From assembly GCF_004522095.1 (NCBI RefSeq), contig NZ_SPUI01000012.1:1-64000 (forward strand): a stretch of DNA of 64,000 nucleotides, written 5' to 3'. Shown piece after piece: positions 33,934-42,738 of the stretch. Each line of letters begins with the position of its first letter. Within the stretch, counting starts at the first letter, position 1. This DNA comes from Nocardioides sp. 503 (GTDB lineage Bacteria; Actinomycetota; Actinomycetes; Propionibacteriales; Nocardioidaceae). The notes beneath the pieces are model-generated. The model did not search any database. It saw nothing but the letters and a program-made list of their open reading frames with translations, and was not told where the DNA came from. The position numbers were made by a program, and so were the translations under genes.

Positions 33934-34662
33934 ATGTCGAATCGCCGCTCGATGCTGACCGCCGTCGCGCTCATCGTGGGCCTGGCCGTCGCCGTGGGAT
34001 GTGTGCTCGCCCTCGGTGTCGGTCAGGACCCGAGGGCCGACGCGGAGGGGGTCGCGCACCCGAACGCCCGGCCCGGCGCTGCGAGCGAGAGCTCCCAGGG
34101 CCGGCCCGGGACCAGCCCTAGCGGGGCGACGGAGTCGCGGCCGATGCCCTCCGCGTCCTCCGGCGAGGCACCGTCCGCGACGGCGTCGCCCCGGTCCGCG
34201 CCGACCTTCAGGGGCGGAGTGCGGATCGCGCCCGAGCGGCCCGGACCGGAGTCGGCGTACCGGCTTCCCGGTCTGCGCGCCGCCGCGCCGGTGTCCCTCC
34301 CGAGCCGGGACGACCTCCCGGCCGAGGCGGTGTTCGCCCGCGGGCGGCTGGTCGACGGCTATCCCGCCCGGCTGCTCCCGGGCGCGCCCGGCGGCTCGGT
34401 GGTCACCAGCAGCCTGGCTCCCTCGGCGGACCGGGTGCACGTGGCCCTGGTCGGACTCCGAGGGCGCCCCCCGCAGCGGGTGCTGCGCTTCTACCGCGCG
34501 TCCATGAGCCGCGCTGGGTTCCGGGAGGTCTCCGTCCGCGCCGCTTCCGGCAGCTCCGCCGCCGCCTTCGCCCGGGGAAGGAGCCGGGTGCTCGTCACCG
34601 TCGACCTCAGCGGGACCCGGGCCTACTCGCTCTTCGCCAGCCTCTTGATCGGCAGGGCCTGA
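33934..34662 (+). CDS. Membrane-anchored or secreted protein, first gene of polysaccharide operon
   Basis: This 242-residue protein has an N-terminal hydrophobic segment (MLTAVALIVGLAVAVGCVLALGV), then about 70 Pro/Ser/Ala-rich disordered residues. A compact C-terminal domain of about 110 residues follows (DDLPAEAVFARGRLVDGYPARLLPG to the end). A VGC triplet could be a lipobox remnant but lacks the usual residues. No family recognised. AGGGG lies 7 bases before the ATG at 33934; a TTG one codon earlier is possible. The gap to the MFS gene is 4 bp, so it leads a seven-gene operon. Confidence 0.75.
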   Translation: MSNRRSMLTAVALIVGLAVAVGCVLALGVGQDPRADAEGVAHPNARPGAASESSQGRPGTSPSGATESRPMPSASSGEAPSATASPRSAPTFRGGVRIAPERPGPESAYRLPGLRAAAPVSLPSRDDLPAEAVFARGRLVDGYPARLLPGAPGGSVVTSSLAPSADRVHVALVGLRGRPPQRVLRFYRASMSRAGFREVSVRAASGSSAAAFARGRSRVLVTVDLSGTRAYSLFASLLIGRA

Positions 34663-34666
34663 CCAG

Positions 34667-35911
34667 ATGTACATCACGCTCAGCGACCGGCCGGCGGCCT
34701 CGCCCGCCGCTCCCGTCGCCGGCCGGCGGCGCGTGGCGCCGGTGGTCGTCACGCTGGGTCTCGTCAGCCTCGTCACCGACATCTCCTCGGAGTCCGTCGC
34801 GGCGATCCTGCCGCTGTACCTGACCGCGGTGGTCGGCCTGTCCGCCATCTCCTACGGGCTCGTCGACGCCCTCTACCAGGGGGTCAGCGCCCTGGTGCGC
34901 ATCGGCGGTGGATGGGCGGCCGACCGAGGCGGACACCCCAAGTGGGTCGCGTTCGTGGGCTACGGCCTGTCGGCGGTGGCCCGCTTCTTCCTGCTCTTCA
35001 GCACCGGCCTGGCGGCCATCTCGACGGTCATCGCGGCCGACCGGGTCGGCAAGGGGCTGCGCACCGCCCCCCGCGACGCGATGATCTCGGCGGCCACCCC
35101 TCCCGAGAGCCTCGGGCACGCCTTCGGGGTCCACCGGGCGTTGGACACGGCCGGCGCCGCGATCGGTCCGCTCATCGCGTTCGCGGTCCTGTGGTGGATC
35201 CCGGACGGCTACCTCACGGTCATGGTGGTCTCGTTCGGGTTCGCCGTGCTGGGGGTGGCCCTTCTCGGTCTCCTGGTGCCGGACCGGCCGGTGGTCGAAC
35301 GACGCCAGGACCGCGCCCCGGTGCGGTGGCGGGAGGTGGCGCAGCCCGGGCTCGTCCGTCTGCTGGTGGTCGCCGGCGCCCTCGGCCTGGTGACGGTGGG
35401 GGACGGGTTCCTCTACCTCGCGCTGCTCGACCTCGGCGGGTTCGCGGCCCACTGGTTCCCGTTGCTCTACGTCGGCACGAACGTCGTCTACCTGACGCTC
35501 GCGGTCCCCGTCGGTCGCCTGGCCGACCGGCGCGGCAAGGCGAAGGTGCTGATCGCCGGGCACGGCGCGCTGCTCGCGGCGTACGCCGTCGTGGCGCTGT
35601 CCCTGGACGCCACGGCGTCGACGCTGCTCGTGCTCCTGCTGCTCGGCACGTTCTACGCCGCGACCGACGGGGTGATCGCGGCCCTCGCCGGCCGGCTGGT
35701 GCCGGACGAGCTGAGAGCCAGCGGCATCGCCTCGGCCCAGACGGTCGTGGCGCTCGCCCGGATGGCCTCCTCGGCGGCCTTCGGCGCCCTGTGGTTCGTC
35801 CTCGGACCCCAGCAGGCGCTGGTCGTCGTGGGCGGCGTCCTGCTCCTCGCGCTCCCGGCGGCGTTCGCCACGGCCCGCGGCCTGGACCTCGACGCGGCGG
35901 AGCTCCCATGA
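34667..35911 (+). CDS. MFS transporter
   Basis: This 414-residue protein has about twelve membrane helices in two halves. The N-terminal half includes TLGLVSLVTDISSESVAAILPLYLT and the MFS motif A-like loop DRGGHPKW. The second half has a matching GRLADRRGKAKVLIAG loop. The DISSE start and the APRDAMI block after TM4 fit a subgroup often annotated as multidrug or sugar-related exporters. Substrate unknown. It sits in an operon for surface-sugar assembly, so export of a precursor or uptake of a building block is possible. The stop overlaps the next ATG. Confidence 0.88.
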   Translation: MYITLSDRPAASPAAPVAGRRRVAPVVVTLGLVSLVTDISSESVAAILPLYLTAVVGLSAISYGLVDALYQGVSALVRIGGGWAADRGGHPKWVAFVGYGLSAVARFFLLFSTGLAAISTVIAADRVGKGLRTAPRDAMISAATPPESLGHAFGVHRALDTAGAAIGPLIAFAVLWWIPDGYLTVMVVSFGFAVLGVALLGLLVPDRPVVERRQDRAPVRWREVAQPGLVRLLVVAGALGLVTVGDGFLYLALLDLGGFAAHWFPLLYVGTNVVYLTLAVPVGRLADRRGKAKVLIAGHGALLAAYAVVALSLDATASTLLVLLLLGTFYAATDGVIAALAGRLVPDELRASGIASAQTVVALARMASSAAFGALWFVLGPQQALVVVGGVLLLALPAAFATARGLDLDAAELP

Positions 35912-36936
35912 GCCAGCGCGCCAGGGTCTCCCTGTTCCTCGCCCTCGTCTTCGTCGTCGTCAGCGGTGTGACGGCCTACGCCGTCGGCTCGGCCGCCGAC
36001 TACCGCGAGACGCACGAGCGGACGCCGAGCGTCCCCACGGTGTCGCACCCCGACCAGGACGCCGGCACGAGCACCGGGCCGCGGATCCTCTTCCGGCACA
36101 CCGGCATCGACGAGAGCTACGGGCGGGTGGGCGCGGTGTCGCTCGACGACCCCTCGGGTCCGCGGTCCTTCAGCGACGTGAGCTGCGACCGACTGGACGC
36201 GACCGCCGAGGTGACGGCGTGCCTGCGGACCGAGCGAGGGGTCGTGACCACCTACTCGCTGACGGAGTACGACGCCGACTGGCACGAGCAGCAGCGGGTC
36301 GCGGTCCCGGGGATCCCGAGCCGCACACGTCTGTCGGCCGACGGGACACTGGTCGCGACGACGACGTTCGTCAGCGGGCACGACTACATGCAGGCCGGGT
36401 TCTCCACGGCGACCGAGATCCGCGACGTCGGCGGGCGCGGGCACGGCGACCTCGAGCGGTTCGCCCTCGTGATGGACGGTGAGCGGGTCACCCCCCGCGA
36501 CCGCAACGTCTGGGGCGTCACCTTCGCCGACGACGACACGTTCTACGCCACCGTCGGCACGAACGGCGAGACCCACCTCGTGCAGGGGAGCCTGTCCGCC
36601 CGCACCCTCACGTCGGTCGCCGACCAGGTGGAGTGCCCGTCGCTCTCCCCGGACGGCACCCGGATCGCCTTCAAGCAGGCCAGCACGCGGGACGGGAGGA
36701 CCTGGTGGACCCCGGCCGTGCTCGACCTGGCCTCCGGCGAGCGGACCGTCCTCGACGCCGAGCGGGCCAGCGTGGACGACCAGCTCGAGTGGCTCGACGA
36801 CCACACCCTGCTGTACGGGCTTCCCCGTGAGGGGGAGACCGGCAGCACGGACGTCTGGGCGCTCGACACGCGTGGGTCCGTCCCTCCGCGACTCCTGATC
36901 GCCCAGGCCTGGTCACCCGCGGTGGTGCGGCCATGA
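35908..36936 (+). CDS. Membrane-anchored TolB-like beta-propeller protein
   Basis: This 342-residue protein has an N-terminal membrane anchor (VSLFLALVFVVVSGVTAYAVG) and an extracytoplasmic domain made of beta-propeller-like repeats. The clearest PD40-type motif is CPSLSPDGTRIAFKQ; others are RTRLSADGTLVATTT and the ERASVDDQLEWLDDHTLLYG end. Such propellers usually mediate protein or glycan contacts. The ATG overlaps the MFS stop and its stop overlaps the next gene, so it is made with the wec-like enzymes. Its partner is unknown. Confidence 0.8.
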   Translation: MSQRARVSLFLALVFVVVSGVTAYAVGSAADYRETHERTPSVPTVSHPDQDAGTSTGPRILFRHTGIDESYGRVGAVSLDDPSGPRSFSDVSCDRLDATAEVTACLRTERGVVTTYSLTEYDADWHEQQRVAVPGIPSRTRLSADGTLVATTTFVSGHDYMQAGFSTATEIRDVGGRGHGDLERFALVMDGERVTPRDRNVWGVTFADDDTFYATVGTNGETHLVQGSLSARTLTSVADQVECPSLSPDGTRIAFKQASTRDGRTWWTPAVLDLASGERTVLDAERASVDDQLEWLDDHTLLYGLPREGETGSTDVWALDTRGSVPPRLLIAQAWSPAVVRP

Positions 36937-38174
36937 GCACGACGAAGGGAACCCGAGTGCACCCGCAACCCCCCGCCCCTGCCGACGCCCCTGCCGACCT
37001 CGAGGTCGCCGCCGCGTGGCCGCGCGTCGCCGCGATGCGGATCGACGACCCGGCGGCCCCCGACCGCGTCCTGCGGCTCACCACCCTCGCCGAGCGGGGC
37101 CTCGCCGCGGGGTACGACGCCGGCACCGGGTCCTTCGCCCAGACGGTCCGCGGTGTCAGCGGCGGCCACGGGGTCCGCGTCCGCTCGGAGGGAGCGAGCC
37201 TGCGCTACACCGCGATGGCCGCCCTGGGGATCGGCCGCCTGCCGGAGGCTGCACAGCGAGAGATCCTCGGTGGCCGCACCGCGGGGGAGGTGGCGCTGCG
37301 CACCGCGGAGCGGGCACTCGACTCCGACGACCCGGGCGCCGTCGCGCTGGCGGTCTGGGCCGGCGTCGAGCTCACCGGCTCGGCCCCCGGCGTGCTGCTC
37401 GACCGCCTGGGCCGCCTCCTGCGTGAGCGCCGGTCGCTGCCGACGGTGGATGCCGCCTGGATGCTGACCGCCGCGGTCGCGGCCGCCGATGACACCGACA
37501 CCGGGGACATCGTGGGGCGGGCGGCCGCGCTGCTGCGGCGCCATCACGGCCCGGGCGGCACCTACCCGCACGTCCTGCCGCCGCACACCCAGTCACGTGT
37601 GCGTGCCCACGTCGGCAGCTTCGCCGACCAGGTGTACCCGTTGCAGGCCTTCGCCCGGGCGTCCCGGCTGACCGGCGAGCGGTGGATGCTCGAGCTGGCC
37701 GACCAGACGGCGGCCGCCATCTGCGCCGCCCAGGGTCCGGCCGGTCAGTGGTGGTGGCACTACGACTGTCGCGACGGCAGCGTGGTCGAGCCGTACCCGG
37801 TCTACAGCGTCCACCAGCACGCCATGGCGCCGATGGTCCTGTTCGACCTGCGGGAGGCCGGCGGAGCGGACCATCGTCCGGCGATCCGACGCGGCCTGGA
37901 GTGGGTCGACACGCACCCGGAGGTGGTCGAGGAGCTGGTGACCGAGCGCTTCGGCCTGGTCTGGCGCAAGGTGGGCCGGCGCGAGCCGCGGAAGGCCGCG
38001 CGGGCACTCGCGTCCGCCGTCACCTCGGTCCGGCGGGGAGCCACGGTCCCGGGCATCGACCGGGTCCTGCCGCCCTCGGTGGTCGACCACGAGTGCCGGC
38101 CCTACGAGCTCGGCTGGCTGCTCTACGCGTGGCTCGCGCCGATCGGTCGACGGTCCGGGGTCGAGGATGCGTGA
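36933..38174 (+). CDS. Toroid-like (alpha/alpha barrel) protein of unknown function
   Basis: This 413-residue protein has no signal peptide. It consists of repeated helix pairs with conserved aromatic and Gly positions, as in alpha/alpha toroid enzymes (glycosidases, lyases, terpene cyclases). Blocks worth noting are PGGTYPHVLPPHTQ, VGSFADQVYPLQAFARAS, GPAGQWWWHYDCRDG, YPVYSVHQHAMAPMVLFDL and HECRPYELGWLLYAW. The WWWHYD and SVHQHAM clusters could line an active site. Starts inside the propeller gene's stop and overlaps the WecG-like gene by 8 bp. A glycan-modifying role is suggested by position only. Confidence 0.75.
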   Translation: MSTTKGTRVHPQPPAPADAPADLEVAAAWPRVAAMRIDDPAAPDRVLRLTTLAERGLAAGYDAGTGSFAQTVRGVSGGHGVRVRSEGASLRYTAMAALGIGRLPEAAQREILGGRTAGEVALRTAERALDSDDPGAVALAVWAGVELTGSAPGVLLDRLGRLLRERRSLPTVDAAWMLTAAVAAADDTDTGDIVGRAAALLRRHHGPGGTYPHVLPPHTQSRVRAHVGSFADQVYPLQAFARASRLTGERWMLELADQTAAAICAAQGPAGQWWWHYDCRDGSVVEPYPVYSVHQHAMAPMVLFDLREAGGADHRPAIRRGLEWVDTHPEVVEELVTERFGLVWRKVGRREPRKAARALASAVTSVRRGATVPGIDRVLPPSVVDHECRPYELGWLLYAWLAPIGRRSGVEDA

Positions 38175-38997
38175 CACCGGCGTCCCGACCCGGCGGCTCT
38201 TCGGCCTGGAGGTCGACGCGCTGACCCTCGAGCAGACCGTGGCGCTGGCCGAGGAGGCCGTCCGCCGGCACGAGCGGCTGCTGATCGGCGTCGTCAACGC
38301 CGCCAAGATCGTCAAGCTCAAGGCCGACCCGGTGCTCCGCAGCTCGCTCCTCGAGGCGGACCTGATCCTCGCGGACGGGCAGTCCGTGGTCTGGGCGAGC
38401 CGGCTCCTGCGCCGGCCGCTGCCCGGACGGGTGGCGGGCATCGACCTGTTCGAGGAGCTGCTCGGCGTCGCCGACCGGCTGCACCTGCGGGTCTTCCTGC
38501 TCGGCGCCACCGCCGCCGTGCTCGCCAGGGTCGAGGACGAGGTCGCCCGCCGCTGGCCGGGAGCCGTCCTCGCCGGGAGCAGGGACGGCTACTTCGCGGA
38601 GGAGGAGTCCGCCCAGGTCGCGGACCAGATCGCCGGGTGCTCCCCGGACCTGCTCTTCCTCGGGATGACGACCCCGAAGAAGGAGATCTTCCTCGGACGG
38701 TACGGCGACCGGCTCGGCGTCCCCGTCCAGCACGGCGTGGGTGGCTCCTTCGACGTGCTGGCCGGGGTCACCTCCCGTGCACCGCGCTCCTGGCAGCGCC
38801 TCGGCATGGAGTGGGCCTACCGGGTGGCCCAGGAGCCGCGCCGGCTGGGCCGGCGCTACCTGGTCACCAACCTCGCCTTCGTCGGGCTCGTCGGGGTCGA
38901 GCTCGTCCGCCCGCAGCCGGCGTACCCGCGCCCCCGCCCGACCACGCGGCTCGAGGCCGTGACCGAACCGCACCCACCACGGAGGGAACAACCATGA
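38167..38997 (+). CDS. WecG/TagA/CpsF family glycosyltransferase
   Basis: This 276-residue enzyme belongs to GT family 26, which transfers ManNAc or ManNAcA onto a lipid-linked acceptor. Family blocks are visible: VVNAAKIVKLKADP, LEADLILADGQSVVWASRLL, RVAGIDLFEELL, the FLLGAT strand, PDLLFLGMTTPKKEIFL and HGVGGSFDVLAGVTSRAPRSWQRLGMEWAYRV. The C-terminal 30 residues are Pro/Arg-rich, a possible membrane-contact tail. The adjacent wecC and wecB homologues would supply UDP-ManNAcA, which fits the WecG activity well. Confidence 0.92.
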   Translation: MRDTGVPTRRLFGLEVDALTLEQTVALAEEAVRRHERLLIGVVNAAKIVKLKADPVLRSSLLEADLILADGQSVVWASRLLRRPLPGRVAGIDLFEELLGVADRLHLRVFLLGATAAVLARVEDEVARRWPGAVLAGSRDGYFAEEESAQVADQIAGCSPDLLFLGMTTPKKEIFLGRYGDRLGVPVQHGVGGSFDVLAGVTSRAPRSWQRLGMEWAYRVAQEPRRLGRRYLVTNLAFVGLVGVELVRPQPAYPRPRPTTRLEAVTEPHPPRREQP

Positions 38998-40250
38998 ACG
39001 AGGTCTTCGAAGGACGCATCGCCATCCTGGGGCTGGGCTACATCGGCCTCCCCACCGCGGCCGCCCTGGCCACGCGCGGCATCGAGGTGGTCGGCGTCGA
39101 CGTGAACGAGGCCACCGTGAAGGCGGTGGCCAACGGAGAGGTGCCGTTCGTCGAGCCGGACCTGTCCGCGGCCGTGAGCGGCGCCGTGGCCATGGGCCGC
39201 CTGACCGCCTCGACCGAGACACCGGCCGCCGACGCCTACATCATCGCGGTGCCCACGCCGTTCCGCGACGACCACCAGGCCGACCTGCGCTACGTCCAGC
39301 AGGCGAGCGAGCAGATCGCGCCGATGCTGCGCGGAGGTGAGGTGGTCATCCTCGAGTCCACGTCCCCGCCCGGGACCACCGAGCGCGTCAGCCGGTGGTT
39401 GGCGGAGCTGCGGCCGGACCTGGTCTTCCCGCACAGCTCCGAGGGCGTGCCGGACGTCTACGTCGCGCACTGCCCCGAGCGGGTGCTGCCGGGGCGGATC
39501 ATGATCGAGATGGTGACCAACGCCCGCGTCATCGGCGGGATCACGCCGCGGTGCGCCGCGAAGGCGGCCGCCATCTACCGGGTCTTCGTGCAGGGCGAGA
39601 TCGTGCTCTCCGACGCCGCGAGCGCCGAGATGGCCAAGCTCGTGGAGAACGCCTACCGCGACGTCAACATCGCCTTCGCCAACGAGCTGTCGCTGATCAG
39701 CGAGCGCATCGAGCTGGACGTCTGGGAGGTCATCCGCCTCGCGAACCACCACCCCCGGGTCAACGTCCTCACGCCGGGCCCGGGAGTGGGCGGCCACTGC
39801 ATCGCGGTCGACCCGTGGTTCATCGTGGGCGCCGCTCCCGAGGAGGCCACCCTGATCCGGGCCGCACGGCAGATCAACGACCACAAGCCCCACCACGTGG
39901 CCCACCAGGTGGCGCTCAAGTCCGAGCGGTTCCGCAACCCGACGATCGCGTGCCTGGGGCTGGCCTACAAGGCCAACGTCGACGACCTGCGCGAGAGCCC
40001 GGCCATCGACATCGTCGCCGCCATCGCCCAGGCGCAGCCCGAGCTCGACATCCGCGTCGCCGAGCCGCTGACCCACGTCCTGCCCCACCAGCTCGCCGAC
40101 TACCCGAACGTGCGCCTCGAGGCCGCGTGCGACGCCATCGCCGCCGCGGACATCGTGGTGCTGCTGGTGGACCACGACCACTTCAGGTCGCTGAGCCGGT
40201 CCCGGCTCGCCGGCAAGGTCGTGTACGACACCCGCGGGCTCTGGAGGTAG
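38994..40250 (+). CDS. wecC: UDP-N-acetyl-D-mannosamine dehydrogenase
   Basis: This 418-residue NAD-dependent UDP-sugar dehydrogenase should oxidise UDP-ManNAc to UDP-ManNAcA. The Rossmann motif is GLGYIGLPTAAALA. VPTPF, the STSPPGTTERV block, HCPERVLPG, the lysine and asparagine in KLVENAYRDVNIAFANEL, and the catalytic cysteine in GPGVGGHCIAVDPWF all match the UDP-GlcNAc/ManNAc group. Starts in the stop of the glycosyltransferase gene (ATGA) with GGAGGG before it. WecB follows 2 bp downstream, giving the complete two-step route from UDP-GlcNAc. Confidence 0.93.
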   Translation: MNEVFEGRIAILGLGYIGLPTAAALATRGIEVVGVDVNEATVKAVANGEVPFVEPDLSAAVSGAVAMGRLTASTETPAADAYIIAVPTPFRDDHQADLRYVQQASEQIAPMLRGGEVVILESTSPPGTTERVSRWLAELRPDLVFPHSSEGVPDVYVAHCPERVLPGRIMIEMVTNARVIGGITPRCAAKAAAIYRVFVQGEIVLSDAASAEMAKLVENAYRDVNIAFANELSLISERIELDVWEVIRLANHHPRVNVLTPGPGVGGHCIAVDPWFIVGAAPEEATLIRAARQINDHKPHHVAHQVALKSERFRNPTIACLGLAYKANVDDLRESPAIDIVAAIAQAQPELDIRVAEPLTHVLPHQLADYPNVRLEAACDAIAAADIVVLLVDHDHFRSLSRSRLAGKVVYDTRGLWR

Positions 40251-40252
40251 TC

Positions 40253-41395
40253 GTGCCGAAGGTGATGGTGGTCTACGGGACCAGGCCCGAGGCGATCAAG
40301 CTGGTCACGGTCATCCGGGCGCTGTCCGCCGCTCCGGACGTGGACGTCGTGAGCGTGGTGACGGGACAGCACCGCGAGATGCTCGACCAGGTCAACGGGC
40401 TCTTCGGGATCGTGCCCGCCCTCGACCTCGACGTCATCCAGCCCCGCCAGCAGCTGGCCGACCTCACCGCCCGCGTGATGGCCGGCGTCACCGGGGCGAT
40501 CCGCCGCTTCCGGCCCGACGCCGTCATGGTCCAGGGCGACACCACCACCTCGTTCGTCGCCGGGCTGGCGGCCTTCTACGAGCAGGTGCCGGTCCTCCAC
40601 GTCGAGGCCGGTCTGCGCACCGACGACCGCTACAACCCGTTCCCGGAGGAGGTCAACCGGCGGCTCACGTCGCAGCTGGCCTCGCTCCACTTCGCGCCGA
40701 CGCGGCTCTCCCGCCAGAACCTGCTCGCCGACGGCATCGACCCTGCGGACGTCCTGGTCACGGGCAACACGGTGATCGACGCCCTGCTCGAGGTCGTCGC
40801 CCGCGACCTGCCGGTGGAGAACCCGGACCTGGCCGTGCTGGACGGCGGCCCGGCCGTCCTCGTGACCAGCCATCGCCGCGAGTCGTGGGGGGAGCCCATG
40901 GCCCACACGGCGGCGGCCCTCGCGCGGCTGGCCAAGGAGTTCTCCTCCGTCCGGTTCGTGCTGCCCGCGCACCTCAACCCGGTCGTCCGCGAGGTGCTGC
41001 TCCCGCCGCTGCAGGGGTTCGACAACGTGACCATCACCGAGCCGCTGTCCTACGGCGACTTCGCGTTCGCGATGAACGCCTGCTCCGTCATGCTCACCGA
41101 CAGCGGGGGAGTGCAGGAGGAGGCGCCCAGCCTCGGCAAGCCGGTGCTGGTGCTGCGCGACAACACCGAGCGGCCCGAGGCCGTCCACGCGGGCACCGTC
41201 CGGCTGGTCGGGACCGACGAGGACCGGATCGTCGAGGAGGTGTCCGCGCTGCTGAGCGACCCGGCGGCGTACGACGCCATGGCGCACGCCGTCAACCCGT
41301 ACGGCGACGGGCTCGCGACGCCGCGGATCGCCGCGGCCGTGGCGCACTTCTTCGGCGTCGGGGACCGCGAGGACGAGTGGGGCGGCACGCCCTGA
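40253..41395 (+). CDS. wecB: UDP-N-acetylglucosamine 2-epimerase (non-hydrolysing)
   Basis: This 380-residue enzyme interconverts UDP-GlcNAc and UDP-ManNAc. Hallmarks are MVVYGTRPEAIK at the N terminus, VQGDTTTSF, HVEAGLRTDDRYNPFPEEVNRRL, TSHRRESWGEP and LTDSGGVQEEAPSLGKPVLVLRDNTERPE, which contain the catalytic Asp/Glu/His residues. The GTG at 40253 follows GGAGG, which lies in the wecC end. It is the last gene of the plus-strand operon and should feed WecC. Confidence 0.94.
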   Translation: MPKVMVVYGTRPEAIKLVTVIRALSAAPDVDVVSVVTGQHREMLDQVNGLFGIVPALDLDVIQPRQQLADLTARVMAGVTGAIRRFRPDAVMVQGDTTTSFVAGLAAFYEQVPVLHVEAGLRTDDRYNPFPEEVNRRLTSQLASLHFAPTRLSRQNLLADGIDPADVLVTGNTVIDALLEVVARDLPVENPDLAVLDGGPAVLVTSHRRESWGEPMAHTAAALARLAKEFSSVRFVLPAHLNPVVREVLLPPLQGFDNVTITEPLSYGDFAFAMNACSVMLTDSGGVQEEAPSLGKPVLVLRDNTERPEAVHAGTVRLVGTDEDRIVEEVSALLSDPAAYDAMAHAVNPYGDGLATPRIAAAVAHFFGVGDREDEWGGTP

Positions 41396-41504
41396 CCCGT
41401 GTCTCGGGCGGTCCGCGAGCAGGTGGTACGGGCCCGGGCCGGTGTACGTTGAGGGGCGACCCACCCCCCGCGCGTCCCCCCCCGACGCACCCCTGGAGGT
41501 CCCA

Positions 41505-42731
41505 GTGCGCCCACACGACCGGATGCCCCGCCGCACCCTGAGGTCGGCCCTGGTCGTCCTCACGTCGGCCGCCGCCGTCCTCGCCGCCACCACCGCCGTC
41601 CCCGCCCCGAGCTGGTCGGCGCCCGCGGACGACGCCGCCCGGAGCGGCCCTGGCGCCTCGCGCGCCGGCGCCCGGGCCGTGGTCGGGCTGAGGACGGCCC
41701 GTCAGGTGTCGAGCCAGCGCGGGGCTCGCGCGGTCGTGACCGTCACGCGAGCCGCCGGCCGCGTCCCCGCGGGCCGGGTCGTGCTGCGCAGCGGCACCCG
41801 GGTCCTGGCCTCGGTGACCACGAGAGCCGGCCGCCGGGCCCGGGTCGTGCTCGACCTGCCTCGCCTGCGCCCCGGGCAGCACCGCGTGCGTGCCTACTTC
41901 CGCGCCGGCGGGCGACGCCTCGGGCGCAGCCCCGCCGTCGCCGTCACCTCGCGCGCCGGGTGCGCCTGGAAGCCGTCGGCCTGCGGGTTCGCGTCGGCCG
42001 GGACGACGGGCGTGCCGCGGGGGACCCGCCTGCGGGCGTCCGGGTCCGTCACGGTCACGCGGCCGGGGACTGTCATCGACGGGCTCGACATTCGGGGCAC
42101 CCTGACGATCAAGGCCCCCCGGGTGGTGGTCCGCAACACCAGGATCCGCGGGGCGGGATTCTGGGTGGTCACGGTCGACAAGGCCGCCTCCGGCGTGGTC
42201 CTCCAGGACGTCGAGGTCGACGGGCTCGGGACGCGGGGGGTGGCGGGGTCCTCCGGCATCGTCGGAGGGTCGCCCACGATCATCGGCGCGCGCGTCACCG
42301 GCGTCGAGAACGGCCTCGTCCCCGGGTCCGGCACGCGGATCCGGCGCTCCTACGTGCACGGACTGGCCTCACCCGGCGCCCCGCACTACGACGGGATCCA
42401 GATCGACGGCGGCGTGAAGGACATCTCGGTGACCGCGAGCACCATCGACGTCTCGGACCAGACGCAGACGTCGGCGGTGATGATCGACAACTACTTCGGA
42501 GCCGTCTCGGACGTGTCCGTCACCCGCAACCTGCTGATGGGTGGGGGCTTCACCGTCTACGCCGACGGGGCCTTCTCCGACTCCGACGGCATCGAGACGG
42601 TGACCTACGCGAGGAACCGGCTCGTGCGTGGCTACTACGGCTACCACCTGGTCCGGAACGCGCGGGTGCGGTGGGCCGGCAACGTCGTCGACCGGACCGG
42701 CTCGCCGGTGCGGGTGCCCGCATCCAGCTGA
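41505..42731 (+). CDS. Secreted Ig-like / right-handed beta-helix protein
   Basis: This 408-residue protein has a signal peptide (SALVVLTSAAAVLAATTAVPAPSWSA) and an Ig-like domain of about 95 residues (AVVTVTRAAGRVPAGRVVLRSGTRVLASVTTRAGRRARVVLDLP). A right-handed parallel beta-helix domain of about 240 residues follows (TLTIKAPRVVVRNTRIRG and similar coils). A conserved [10 protein letters not shown] and SAVMIDNYFG may form the active or binding site. Polysaccharide lyases and epimerases share this fold, but activity is unproven. GGAGG lies 5 bases before the GTG; TACGTT at 41445-41450 is a possible -10. The beta-helix closely matches the 48,488 gene. Confidence 0.85.
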   Translation: MRPHDRMPRRTLRSALVVLTSAAAVLAATTAVPAPSWSAPADDAARSGPGASRAGARAVVGLRTARQVSSQRGARAVVTVTRAAGRVPAGRVVLRSGTRVLASVTTRAGRRARVVLDLPRLRPGQHRVRAYFRAGGRRLGRSPAVAVTSRAGCAWKPSACGFASAGTTGVPRGTRLRASGSVTVTRPGTVIDGLDIRGTLTIKAPRVVVRNTRIRGAGFWVVTVDKAASGVVLQDVEVDGLGTRGVAGSSGIVGGSPTIIGARVTGVENGLVPGSGTRIRRSYVHGLASPGAPHYDGIQIDGGVKDISVTASTIDVSDQTQTSAVMIDNYFGAVSDVSVTRNLLMGGGFTVYADGAFSDSDGIETVTYARNRLVRGYYGYHLVRNARVRWAGNVVDRTGSPVRVPASS

Positions 42732-42738
42732 GCCTGCG

